Below, one piece after another: positions 1-6,940 of a stretch of 17,755 nucleotides of DNA. The notes under the pieces are model-generated. The model saw only the letters and a list, made by a program, of their open reading frames with translations. It was not told the origin of the DNA and searched no databases. The stretch spans positions 1 to 17,755 of the forward strand of contig CALXZF010000057.1 of NCBI GenBank assembly GCA_944393165.1, in the 5' to 3' direction. The number at the start of each line of letters is the position of its first letter. Within the stretch, counting starts at the first letter, position 1. Source of the DNA: an uncultured Clostridia bacterium. GTDB taxonomy: Bacteria > Bacillota_A > Clostridia > TANB77 > CAG-508. The translations under genes and the position numbers were made by a program.

Positions 1-165
1 GTGGGATGCAAGAATGAGGATTGAGGGAGGCGGGGGCAGCTCATAATAGATATGAGTGAGCTGGAAAGTTGGATGGATGGACTCAAGAGGGACAAAGTGC
101 AAGGCATAGAATTTTGCGCCGGAGGAAGCTGGGCCAATTCTGGTTTACAACTTAAGGCTTCAAGT
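1..165 (+). other. G+C-rich, foldable non-coding segment; candidate structured RNA (3' part)
   Basis: This stretch is much richer in G and C than anything else in the window, and the plus strand has early stops in all three frames. It contains inverted repeats: CAGCTCA at 37-43 with TGAGCTG at 57-63, and GAAGC at 125-129 with GCTTC at 157-161. High G+C plus local pairing in an AT-rich genome suggests a structured RNA entering from the left, but I recognise no known class (not tRNA, tmRNA, RNase P, SRP RNA or a T-box). It could instead be decayed or foreign DNA. Strand is assumed from purine richness and from the direction of ruvA. Confidence 0.3.
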
Positions 166-210
166 CGTCATGTTGATTTTCCTCATACTACTACTAGACA
201 CTCAACAAGA

Positions 211-232
211 GTTATTTTATATATAAAATAAC
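211..232. repeat. Perfect 22-base AT palindrome
   Basis: GTTATTTTATATATAAAATAAC reads the same on both strands. It lies between the G+C-rich segment and ruvA. It could end an upstream transcript or bind a dimeric protein; there is no clear T-tract after it, so a standard intrinsic terminator is not well supported. The rest of 166-345 shows no gene. Confidence 0.45.
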
Positions 233-345
233 TTGAGATTACGACGGTTTCAAGTCAACTATTTTTTATTGCTACAAGAATGATAAAGGAAAATGAAAGC
301 AAGAGTTTATATTAACAGATTTTTGCTTTTTTTGTACATGAAAAA

Positions 346-396
346 ACAAACAAATTTTTGCAATGCTATTGCATTTTTTCTTGTTTGTGATAAAAT
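346..396 (+). promoter_or_regulatory. Hairpin and extended -10 promoter before ruvA
   Basis: An outer stem pairs ACAAACAA (346-353) with TTGTTTGT (381-388). An inner stem pairs TGCAAT (359-364) with ATTGCA (368-373) and is followed by six Ts. Directly after comes TGA-TAAAAT (388-396), a good extended -10 box, with a weak -35 candidate TTGCAT at 369-374. The hairpin could end upstream transcription while the -10 restarts it for ruvA about 35 bases downstream. This is read from motifs only. Confidence 0.4.
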
Positions 397-433
397 ATGT
401 AATGCAATTAAGGAAAAGAAAAGAGGAATAAAA

Positions 434-1030
434 ATGATATCATATATAAAAGGAAATTTGGAAACAAAAAACTTAGATAATATAGTAATTGATGTAGGCG
501 GAATTGGGTATAAAATATTCATGTCTGCAAGCTCAATAGATAGAGTTGGCGAAGTAGGAAATACAATAAAAGTATATACATATATGAGGGTTAGAGAAGA
601 TGATATAAGTCTTTTTGGATTTTGCACTAATGAAGAACTAAAAATGTTTGAGCAGCTATTAGGTGTTAGTGGAGTTGGAGCAAAATCAGCACTTACAATT
701 TTGTCAAATATTTCACCTTCAAGTTTTGCTTTGGCTATAATCTCAGGTGATGTAAATACTCTTAAGAGTTTACCAGGAATAGGAGCAAAATCAGCACAAA
801 GAATGATATTAGAGTTAAAAGATAAAATGAAAACTCAAGATGCAATAGAAACTGATTTTGTACCAGCAAAAACAGTCGTAAAGAATGATAAAGCAAGAGA
901 TGCAGTGGAAGCATTACAAGTACTTGGATATTCAAGAAGAGATATTGATTTAGCAATTGCAAATATTGATACTAAAGATTTATCTGTAGAAGCTATTATA
1001 AAACAAGGATTAAAATATTTGGGAATGTAG
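434..1030 (+). CDS. ruvA: Holliday junction branch migration complex subunit RuvA
   Basis: RuvA binds four-way Holliday junctions as a tetramer and loads the RuvB motor for branch migration in recombinational repair. The 198-residue product has the normal family length. An N-terminal OB-fold domain covers about residues 1-62 (MISYIKGNL, VDVGG-like IDVGGIGY). Helix-hairpin-helix motifs are at about 76-91 (LLGVSGVGAKSA) and 111-126 (LKSLPGIGAKSA), and the RuvB-contacting domain III is at about 150-198. I chose the ATG at 434 because an AGAGGA ribosome site precedes it and the protein begins as RuvA does; an in-frame ATG at 293 would add 47 residues unlike the family. The usual partner ruvB does not follow; alr does, after 153 bases. 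ruvB or ruvC could lie outside the window. Confidence 0.97.
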   Translation: MISYIKGNLETKNLDNIVIDVGGIGYKIFMSASSIDRVGEVGNTIKVYTYMRVREDDISLFGFCTNEELKMFEQLLGVSGVGAKSALTILSNISPSSFALAIISGDVNTLKSLPGIGAKSAQRMILELKDKMKTQDAIETDFVPAKTVVKNDKARDAVEALQVLGYSRRDIDLAIANIDTKDLSVEAIIKQGLKYLGM

Positions 1031-1183
1031 ATTTATACAAATTGATTAAGAATTTTATTGAAAAGTAATCAGATAAGAAAATAAAAGTAAAGATTAATAC
1101 AGAATTGGTTTTTATAGGAAATAGGTTTATAGGTAAATCCTGCATCAAAACCTAAATATATTTTATGAGAGGATTAAAACTTT

Positions 1184-2296
1184 ATGGAAGATAAAATTTT
1201 AGAAAAAAGTTATTTGGAGATAAATTTATCAGCTATAAAAAATAATATACAGAAAATAAAGCAAAAAGTAGGAGAAGGGGTTACTGTAGCACCAGTTATA
1301 AAAGCAAATGCTTATGGGCTTGGTACAAGCGGATTAAAAGAGGTTTTTGATGAAGAGAACATAAAAATTGTGGCAGTAGCAACTCTTTATGAAGCAGTAA
1401 AATTAAGAAATGAAGGGTATAAACAAGATATATTAACATTAAATGAGCTACTTCCAAACGAGGTAGAGGTTTTAGTTAAGTATGATTTGACTTGTGGGTT
1501 ATCCGATTTAGAGGTGGCTATTGAGTTAAACAAAGTTGCAAATAAGGCAAACAAAGTCGCAAAGGTGCATGTAGAAGTAGATACAGGAATGGGAAGAGTA
1601 GGAAGAAGCCCGGACGAGATGCTTAAATTTGTTACAGAAGTAAGCAAACTAAGTAATCTACAAATAGAAGGTATATATACACATTTTTCATCAGCAGATA
1701 GTAGCCCAGAGTATACAAATTTGCAAGTAGAAAAGTTTGACAAAGTTTTAGATGAATTGCAAAACAATGGATTTTCATTTAAGTATATTCATGCATCAGC
1801 AAGTAGTGGAATTATGAATGTTAAAGATTCTAGATTTAACATGGTGAGACCTGGGATTATAACATATGGATATATGCCAGACAAAGATATGGAAAATGTG
1901 TTATGGGTAATTCCTGCAACCAAATTATTATCACATGTGGTGTTTGTAAAAGAGGTTCCAAAAGGAACTGCCATTGGATATGGAAGAACATATATTACAG
2001 AAGATAAAAGGAAAATTGCAACAATCCCAATAGGTTATGCTGACGGAGTAAGAAGAAGTTTGTCAAACAGAGGAAGAGTATATATAAATGGAAAGTATTC
2101 ACCAATCGTAGGAAGAGTGTGTATGGACAATTTAATGGTGGATGTTACAGGAATTGATGTAAAAACAGGAGATGAAGTAGCAATTTGGGATAATGAACAT
2201 ATTACAGTAGAAGAAATTGCAGATTTATGTGATACAGTAAATTATGAAATTTTATGTGGAATATCAGCAAGAGTAAAAAGAATTTATATAGATTAG
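1184..2296 (+). CDS. alr: Alanine racemase
   Basis: This PLP enzyme converts L-alanine to D-alanine for peptidoglycan in the cytoplasm. The product is 370 residues, normal for the family. The PLP lysine is K40 in VIKANAYGLG, at the start of the TIM-barrel domain. R138 (GMGRVG) and R222 (NMVRPG) match conserved active-site arginines. The second catalytic base is Y266 in IGYGRTY, in the C-terminal beta domain, and M314 lies in the conserved RVCMDN stretch. The ATG follows GAGAGGA at a suitable distance. The gene is on the same strand as ruvA and rarA, but gaps of 153 and 115 bases leave co-transcription open. A palindrome (2301-2314, ATCAATTAATTGAT) lies just after the stop and lacks terminator features. 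Nothing in the protein is unusual. Confidence 0.97.
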   Translation: MEDKILEKSYLEINLSAIKNNIQKIKQKVGEGVTVAPVIKANAYGLGTSGLKEVFDEENIKIVAVATLYEAVKLRNEGYKQDILTLNELLPNEVEVLVKYDLTCGLSDLEVAIELNKVANKANKVAKVHVEVDTGMGRVGRSPDEMLKFVTEVSKLSNLQIEGIYTHFSSADSSPEYTNLQVEKFDKVLDELQNNGFSFKYIHASASSGIMNVKDSRFNMVRPGIITYGYMPDKDMENVLWVIPATKLLSHVVFVKEVPKGTAIGYGRTYITEDKRKIATIPIGYADGVRRSLSNRGRVYINGKYSPIVGRVCMDNLMVDVTGIDVKTGDEVAIWDNEHITVEEIADLCDTVNYEILCGISARVKRIYID

Positions 2297-2411
2297 ATAT
2301 ATCAATTAATTGATGTTAGAATGTAAAAATAGAAAAATAATCTAAAGCAAAAAAAATTATATAGTATTTAAGAAAGTATATAAAAGTGGCTATAAAAGGG
2401 AGGAATTTGAA

Positions 2412-3662
2412 ATGGACTTAAATCAACCACTTGCATACAGAATGAGGCCCAAAACATTGGACGAATATGTAGGACAAGAACATATTTTAGGCAAAGATAA
2501 AATTCTGTATAGAACAATAAAAGCAGATAGGTTATCTAGTATCATACTTTGGGGACCTCCAGGTTGTGGTAAAACATCACTTGCGAGAGTAATAAGCAAT
2601 ACAACAAAATATAAATTTACAAGAATTAATGCAGTAACTGCAGGAATTGGCGATATAAAAAAAGCAATAGAAGATGCACAAAATCTTTTATTAAACCCAA
2701 GTGGAAAATGCGTATTATTTATAGATGAGATACATAGGTTTAATAAACTACAACAAGATGCATTATTGCCCTATGTAGAAAACGGCACAGTTATTCTAAT
2801 TGGAGCCACAACTGAAAATCCATATTTTGAGGTGAATAAAGCTTTAATATCTAGATCAATGGTGTGTAAATTGAATCCATTGACAGAAGAAGACATCTAT
2901 AAAGTGCTAAAACGAGCTTTGACGAGTGAAGAAGGACTAGGCAGTTATAATATAAAAATAGAAGATGATACTTTAAGAAAAATAGCAGAAGTATCAAATG
3001 GAGATGTTAGAACAGCTTTAAATGGATTAGAAATAGCAGTGCTAACTACAAATATGGATAAAGACGGATATATTCATATCACAGATGAGATAGCAGCAGA
3101 TTGCATTCAAAGAAGAAAAGCTGTTTTTGACAAAAATGGAGATAGCCATTACGACAATATAAGTGCATTTATAAAATCCATGAGAGGAAGCGACCCAGAT
3201 GCTACTGTGTTCTATTTAGCAAGAGCTATTGACGGAGGAGAAGACCCTGTGTTCATAGCAAGAAGAATAGTTATATGTGCTTCAGAAGATGTAGGGTTAG
3301 CTGACCCACAAGCATTAGTAGTTGCAACATCAGCAATGCAAGCAGTAAACATGGTTGGAATGCCAGAAGCAAGAATAATTTTATCAGAAGCAGCAATATA
3401 TGTAGCACTTGCGAAAAAGTCAAATGCCTCATATTTGGCAATAGATAAAGCTTTAAATGATGTAGCAACTAAAGATACTGGAGAAATACCAATGCATATT
3501 AGAAATGCACCTGCAGAAGGAATGAGTGAATTTGGATATCATGAAGGATATAAATATCCACATGATTATCCAGGCCATTGGGTAGAACAACAATATTTAC
3601 CAGACAAAATGCTCGGAACAAAATATTGGGACATGGGGACGGAGCAATTGTCCCAAAACTGA
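2412..3662 (+). CDS. rarA: Replication-associated recombination protein A (MgsA/RarA AAA+ ATPase), altered C-terminus
   Basis: RarA is a RuvB/clamp-loader-like AAA+ ATPase that acts at stalled replication forks. The protein has 416 residues. Walker A is GPPGCGKT (48-55), Walker B VLFIDE (101-106), sensor 1 lies in GATTENP (131-137), and sensor 2 arginine R200 is in NGDVRTALN. The C-terminal tetramerisation region runs to the conserved GYKYPHDYPGHWVEQQYLP. The start has GGGAGG at 2398-2403. Oddity: the last eleven residues, WDMGTEQLSQN, are encoded entirely by the first unit of the 33-base repeat array at 3627-3750, and the stop TGA (3660-3662) occurs where the second unit has TGAGAC instead of TGGGAC. 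The usual family tail after the KYY/KYW position has been replaced. The ATPase core looks intact, so I expect it to work. Confidence 0.95.
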   Translation: MDLNQPLAYRMRPKTLDEYVGQEHILGKDKILYRTIKADRLSSIILWGPPGCGKTSLARVISNTTKYKFTRINAVTAGIGDIKKAIEDAQNLLLNPSGKCVLFIDEIHRFNKLQQDALLPYVENGTVILIGATTENPYFEVNKALISRSMVCKLNPLTEEDIYKVLKRALTSEEGLGSYNIKIEDDTLRKIAEVSNGDVRTALNGLEIAVLTTNMDKDGYIHITDEIAADCIQRRKAVFDKNGDSHYDNISAFIKSMRGSDPDATVFYLARAIDGGEDPVFIARRIVICASEDVGLADPQALVVATSAMQAVNMVGMPEARIILSEAAIYVALAKKSNASYLAIDKALNDVATKDTGEIPMHIRNAPAEGMSEFGYHEGYKYPHDYPGHWVEQQYLPDKMLGTKYWDMGTEQLSQN

Positions 3663-3750
3663 GACATGGGGACGGAGCTGTTGTCCCAAAACTGGGACAT
3701 GGGGACGGAGCTGTTGTTCCAAAACTGGGACATGGGGACACACCTAAATG
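3627..3750 (+). repeat. Tandem 33-base GGGACA repeat array (3 full units plus a partial)
   Basis: Units start at 3627, 3660, 3693 and 3726, each opening TGGGACATGGGGAC (TGAGAC in the second) and, in full units, ending TGTCCCAAAAC (first, second) or TGTTCCAAAAC (third). TGTCCC at the end of one unit can pair with GGGACA of the next across AAAACT. The last unit switches to GGGGACACACCTAAATG. The period is divisible by three, so the array stays open in several frames. It starts inside rarA and supplies its last eleven codons. Confidence 0.95.
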
Positions 3751-4145
3751 CACAATTGACTGTAGAAACATAATGTTTAGAAAAATTAATTGTGCAAATG
3801 CTAGAAAATGTGGTAATTATATAGTCTTGGGAAAAATACTATGTTAGTCTTGGAGAGCTATATACGAGTAAAAGAAAATTAGTTTTCGCACATTGAGACA
3901 GAAATTATATAAAATAGCCACATTTTCATTTTATATGTGAGAAGATAGTGCTCCAGCACAAAGCTTTAAAATATGCTCGGCATTATTTGACAAACATACA
4001 AAAAAAGGCACATAACTTGATAAAATTTCTTAAAAGGGATTGACAAAATATGGAAAATGGTTTATTCTATTAAAGAATAAAATATTTATGATTTCTATAA
4101 AGAATTAATTTCATTATTTTTTTTATCATTAGAAGGAGATTTTTT
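3751..4145. other. Gene-free spacer between repeat array and transposase gene
   Basis: No convincing protein gene is seen. It holds an inverted repeat GCACAATT (3750-3757) with AATTGTGC (3788-3795), a short GTGCT-CC-AGCAC hairpin (3948-3959), and the transposase promoter near 4040-4068. The rest is AT-rich sequence without a feature I can name. Confidence 0.6.
4040..4068 (+). promoter_or_regulatory. Sigma-A-type promoter for the transposase gene
   Basis: A perfect -35 box TTGACA (4040-4045) and TATTCT (4063-4068) are separated by 17 bases. They lie about 78 bases before the transposase ATG. The transposase therefore probably has its own promoter and does not depend on rarA transcription. Confidence 0.55.
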
Positions 4146-4895
4146 ATGTCTAGAAAACCACGCAACTTCTTACAAACTAATTTTTTTCATGTAATGACCC
4201 AAGGGATAAATAAAGAGTATATATTCGAAAAGAAAAAATATAAAAAAAGATATATAAAACTATTATATGAAAATTGCTTAAAATATAATATTAATATTAT
4301 TGCATATGCAATAATGGATAATCATGCACATTTGCTCCTGAATGCAAATGAAGTGGGAAAAATGTCAAATTTTATGAAAAATGTGAATGAGCAATTTGCA
4401 ATGTTTTACAATGATGACATGTCAAGAGTAGGGCCTGTTTTCAGGGACAGATTTAAAAGTGAACCTATTTATGACGAAAGATATTTCTATCAATGTATAA
4501 TGTATATTTTAAGGAATCCAGTCAATGCGGGGATGGTACAGAATATTGATGAGTATGAATTTTCTAGTAAAAGCCAAAATGTTGCAAGAAAAGTGCAAAG
4601 AATACTTAATATGGATGTTATTCAAGAGGAAGATATGGAAAGTATAGACAGAAATGAAATGCACTTTATAGAAGTGGAGGAACATCTATCACAGCATGAG
4701 ATAGATATTATGGTAAAGAATACAATAAGAAAAATAAAAGATAGTTATAATATTGATAAGATTGACAGTAAGAATAAAGGAATAATGATTGAACTCGTTA
4801 AAGAAATTAGAAATAAGACCGGAATATCAGTACAGAAAATTGCAGATGTTGTTGGAATAAGCAAGAGTAGTGTGGCAAGATATCTGAAAGAATAA
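4146..4895 (+). CDS. REP-associated tyrosine transposase (RAYT, Y1_Tnp/IS200-like HUH family)
   Basis: RAYTs are single-strand DNA nucleases of the HUH family, related to IS200/IS605 TnpA, that recognise and cut hairpin REP sequences. In the 249-residue product the metal-binding HUH motif is H60-A61-H62 in MDNHAHLLL. The catalytic tyrosine is Y120 in MYILRNPVNAG, the typical RAYT form YxxxNPVxAG. An extra C-terminal segment, about 180-249, ends in a helix-turn-helix (GISVQKIADVVGISKSSVARYL), probably for DNA binding. AAGGAG lies 5' of the ATG. Both catalytic motifs are intact and the frame is unbroken, so it may be active. Repeats of the 33-base family flank it on both sides and are the obvious candidate substrates. 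The substrate link is inference. Confidence 0.92.
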   Translation: MSRKPRNFLQTNFFHVMTQGINKEYIFEKKKYKKRYIKLLYENCLKYNINIIAYAIMDNHAHLLLNANEVGKMSNFMKNVNEQFAMFYNDDMSRVGPVFRDRFKSEPIYDERYFYQCIMYILRNPVNAGMVQNIDEYEFSSKSQNVARKVQRILNMDVIQEEDMESIDRNEMHFIEVEEHLSQHEIDIMVKNTIRKIKDSYNIDKIDSKNKGIMIELVKEIRNKTGISVQKIADVVGISKSSVARYLKE

Positions 4896-4939
4896 GATAT
4901 CAAACATGCCTAATTACTAAGATAAAAAGAAAATAAAAT

Positions 4940-4978
4940 AAAAAGGATAGTAATTTTTATAATTTTACTATCCTTTTT
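4940..4978. terminator. Bidirectional intrinsic terminator after the transposase gene
   Basis: AAAAAGGATAGTAA (4940-4953) pairs perfectly with TTACTATCCTTTTT (4965-4978) around an 11-base loop. The A-run before and T-run after give a terminator shape on both strands. It would end the transposase transcript from the left and the stomatin operon transcript (stop at 5062) from the right. Confidence 0.8.
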
Positions 4979-5005
4979 AGCAACTTACACGAAATTAATT
5001 TTGCG

Positions 5006-5061
5006 AGGTGTGTCCCCGTGTCCCAGTTTTGGGACAACAGCTCCGTCCCCATGTCCCAGTT
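5006..5061 (-). repeat. Minus-strand copy of the 33-base GGGACA repeat (one unit plus variant half-unit)
   Basis: Read on the minus strand it runs AAAACTGGGACATGGGGAC...TTGTCCCAAAAC, then GGGACACGGGGACACACCT. It is nearly identical to the last one and a half units of the array at 3627-3750, including the terminal variant GGGGACACACCT, but in the opposite orientation across the transposase gene. It begins immediately at the stop codon of the stomatin-like gene: TAA followed by AACTGGGAC. Confidence 0.93.
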
Positions 5062-6030
5062 TTATTCTTCGATTGTTACATTATTTCCATGATTGTCTGT
5101 ATTATCGACTATTTGACTTTTTCTAGGTCTTTTTTTATCTGGTTTAAACATTTCTGCTGCAGAGCCTAGGCTTGCAAGTGCACTTGTTGCATCAAATGGA
5201 ATGAATACTTTGTTTGCTTCTCCATTTGCAACTTCTTTTAAAGCTTCTAAAGATTTTAATTGAACTAGCTTTTCGTCTGGATTTGATTTCATAATTGCAT
5301 CATATACCATATGTACTTCTTCGGCTTTTGCTTCAGCTACTTTCTTTATAGCTTCTGCTTCACCGACAGCTCTTCTAATTTTTGCTTCTTTATCTGCTTC
5401 GGCCTCTAATATTGCAGCTTCTTTTTTACCTTCTGCAAGTGTTATTGCAGATTGTCTTTCACCTTCTGCTTGAAGGATTAAAGCTCTTTTATTTCTTTCT
5501 GCATTCATTTGTTTTTCCATTGCATCTCTAATATCTGCTGGAGGTGTAATGTCTTTTATTTCAACTCTATCTATTTTACATCCCCATTGGTCTGTTGCTT
5601 CATCTAGTAATACTCTTAGTTTATCGTTTATTGCATCACGAGAACTAAATGTTGAATCCAAATCCATTTTACCAACAATATCACGAATTGTAGTAATTGC
5701 AAGATATTCAATACCTTTTTTCAAGTTTTGAATTTCATAAACTGCTTTTGCTGGGTCAGTTACTTTATAGAAAACAACAGTATCTATTGTAATTGTAACA
5801 TTATCCTTTGTGATAACACCTTGTGGTGGAATATCCATTGTTTGTTGCTTTAAGCTAACGACACTACGAACATGATCAAAAAATGGAATGATTATTGTAA
5901 GACCAGCATCAGCTATTTTATAGAATTTACCAAGTCTTTCAATAATATAAACTTCAGATTGTCTAACAATCTTAATAGTTTTAAATGCAATAATTAATAT
6001 TATTACTAGCAATACGATTAAAACCCACAT
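5062..6030 (-). CDS. SPFH/band 7 (stomatin-like, QmcA-type) membrane protein
   Basis: Members of this family form membrane-anchored oligomeric rings linked to membrane microdomains and proteolysis; the exact role here is unknown. The 322-residue protein has one N-terminal membrane helix (about 2-17, MWVLIVLLVIILIIAF), the band 7 domain (about 24-180, with ERLGKF at 31-36 and VEIKDITPP at 156-164) and an Ala/Glu/Lys-rich coiled coil (about 165-240). The C-terminal tail is polar. The start has AGGAGGA (minus strand, 6037-6043). It lies 58 bases after nfeD, a classic partnership in bacteria, so the two probably form an operon and a complex. A repeat unit begins exactly at its stop codon; the protein itself seems complete. 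Length and domain order are normal. Confidence 0.93.
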   Translation of the reverse strand: MWVLIVLLVIILIIAFKTIKIVRQSEVYIIERLGKFYKIADAGLTIIIPFFDHVRSVVSLKQQTMDIPPQGVITKDNVTITIDTVVFYKVTDPAKAVYEIQNLKKGIEYLAITTIRDIVGKMDLDSTFSSRDAINDKLRVLLDEATDQWGCKIDRVEIKDITPPADIRDAMEKQMNAERNKRALILQAEGERQSAITLAEGKKEAAILEAEADKEAKIRRAVGEAEAIKKVAEAKAEEVHMVYDAIMKSNPDEKLVQLKSLEALKEVANGEANKVFIPFDATSALASLGSAAEMFKPDKKRPRKSQIVDNTDNHGNNVTIEE

Positions 6031-6088
6031 AAAATATCCTCCTAATTTTTTAAATAAATATTAATAAATTTAATAACAAATTATGATA

Positions 6089-6544
6089 CTATACATTTAC
6101 TGTAGCATTTGATTCGTCTGTAACTTTTTTTACTACTGCTTTTACTCCGTCTATTTCAACAATTTCAACCTCAGTGTTTTCAGGAATATCTTCATCTGTA
6201 TAAGATTTTGCAGACCAAATATCTCCGTCAATTTTTATTTGTCCGTTTCCTTCGATATTATTAATCTTTGCAATAACAATTCCTTTTTTTCCAATAATTG
6301 AATATGCATTTGTTTTTACTTCTTTTGGAGTTTTTACAAATTTATTTACAAGTGGTCTTGTAAATATTAGCAATAAGGTAGATGTAACAAGAAATACAAT
6401 AGTTTGAATTAAGATGCTATCTGTTATAAAACTTGTTACCATTGCAAGTATGGCTCCAATGCCAAACCAAAAAATTAAAAAGCCAATAGTTGCCATTTCA
6501 ATTATGAAGAAAACACCTGCAGCAATTAACCAAAACACCCACAT
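6089..6544 (-). CDS. NfeD-like membrane protein (short form)
   Basis: NfeD proteins accompany stomatin-type SPFH proteins, and the C-terminal OB-fold is thought to contact the partner. The 151-residue product is the short form without the N-terminal protease domain. It has about three membrane helices (roughly 3-23, 24-40, 45-62), then a soluble OB-fold domain at about 85-142 with GKKGIVIAKINNIEGNGQI and GDIWSAKS, typical of the family. The start at 6544 has GAGAGG 5' of it on the minus strand. It is the first gene of a probable two-gene operon with the SPFH gene and is divergent from recG. A TATAAT on the minus strand at 6614-6609 is a possible -10 box, with only a weak -35 (TTTTCT, 6637-6632). 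Confidence 0.9.
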   Translation of the reverse strand: MWVFWLIAAGVFFIIEMATIGFLIFWFGIGAILAMVTSFITDSILIQTIVFLVTSTLLLIFTRPLVNKFVKTPKEVKTNAYSIIGKKGIVIAKINNIEGNGQIKIDGDIWSAKSYTDEDIPENTEVEIVEIDGVKAVVKKVTDESNATVNV

Positions 6545-6940
6545 ATTTACCTCTCAATCTGACAAAATGTCTAAATAAATCTTTTTAGGTAAAAAACCTA
6601 ACACATATATTATACAATAAAACAAATAAAAAGAAAATAGAAAAACCTAAAATAATGTAAAAAGGTGTAAAAAACATGTTGATATTTACAGCGTACTCTC
6701 TATATTTCTTGCAGATAGTATCTTTTTATAAAAGATACTATTTGCTTCTAAAAAACATATAAGCCGTAAATTATAACAAAAAATATACTGCACTTCGCAC
6801 ATTACTAATATATATTTACAATCATGCAAATATGTATAAAGTACTTGAAATAAATAATAGAAAAATCGACAAAAGTGTGTTATATTATATATGAAATAAA
6901 ATACAAAATGGACTATATGTTCATTGTACGAGGAGGACAT
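6545..6940. promoter_or_regulatory. Divergent intergenic region between nfeD and recG
   Basis: I see no gene here. On the minus strand, TATAAT at 6614-6609 may be the nfeD -10 box. On the plus strand, TGT-TATATT at 6878-6886 is an extended -10 candidate for recG, with no good -35. A strong 35-base hairpin lies at 6711-6745 between them. A smaller inverted repeat, TAGGT-AAAAA-ACCTA, is at 6586-6600. Confidence 0.4.
6711..6745. repeat. Near-perfect 35-base hairpin between divergent genes
   Basis: ATAGTATCTTTT (6715-6726) pairs perfectly with AAAAGATACTAT (6730-6741) over a 3-base loop. The stem extends to GCAG/TTGC at the edges with one wobble. It has no T-tract in the plus direction. Position between two divergent transcription units suggests an operator or a small mobile palindrome. 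Confidence 0.6.

Larger units (their letters stand above)
3627..5061. mobile_element. RAYT gene with flanking inverted REP-like arrays (putative REPtron-type element)
   Basis: A REP-associated tyrosine transposase gene (4146-4895) sits between a plus-strand array of 33-base units (3627-3750) and a minus-strand array of the same family (5006-5061). Each array ends on the transposase side with the same variant half-unit, GGGGACACACCT. The outer ends lie in the 3' end of rarA and against the stop codon of the stomatin gene. This resembles RAYT genes flanked by their REPs in other bacteria. I see no classical IS ends or target duplication, and the exact limits are uncertain. Confidence 0.5.

Noticed and set aside
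87..100. GGGACA within the G+C-rich segment as a sixth repeat locus
   Set aside because: A single head with no second unit or matching palindrome at the right distance.
1..162. Open minus-strand frame through the G+C-rich segment
   Set aside because: The predicted peptide is a low-complexity Ser/Leu/Pro run with no ribosome site, as expected for the complement of a purine-rich RNA-like sequence.
293..433. Upstream in-frame start for ruvA
   Set aside because: It would add 47 residues unlike RuvA and would run over the hairpin and promoter candidate; the ATG at 434 has its own ribosome site.
2550..2560. GGGGACC in rarA as a repeat remnant
   Set aside because: It encodes the conserved WGPPG of Walker A and needs no other explanation.
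3499..3847. Open frames on both strands across the 33-base repeat array (89 and 90 codons)
   Set aside because: A period divisible by three without stops opens several frames at once; no ribosome sites or family resemblance support them.
6875..6940. Upstream in-frame start for recG
   Set aside because: No ribosome site, foreign residues, and it overlaps the extended -10 candidate; AGGAGG before 6941 decides the start.
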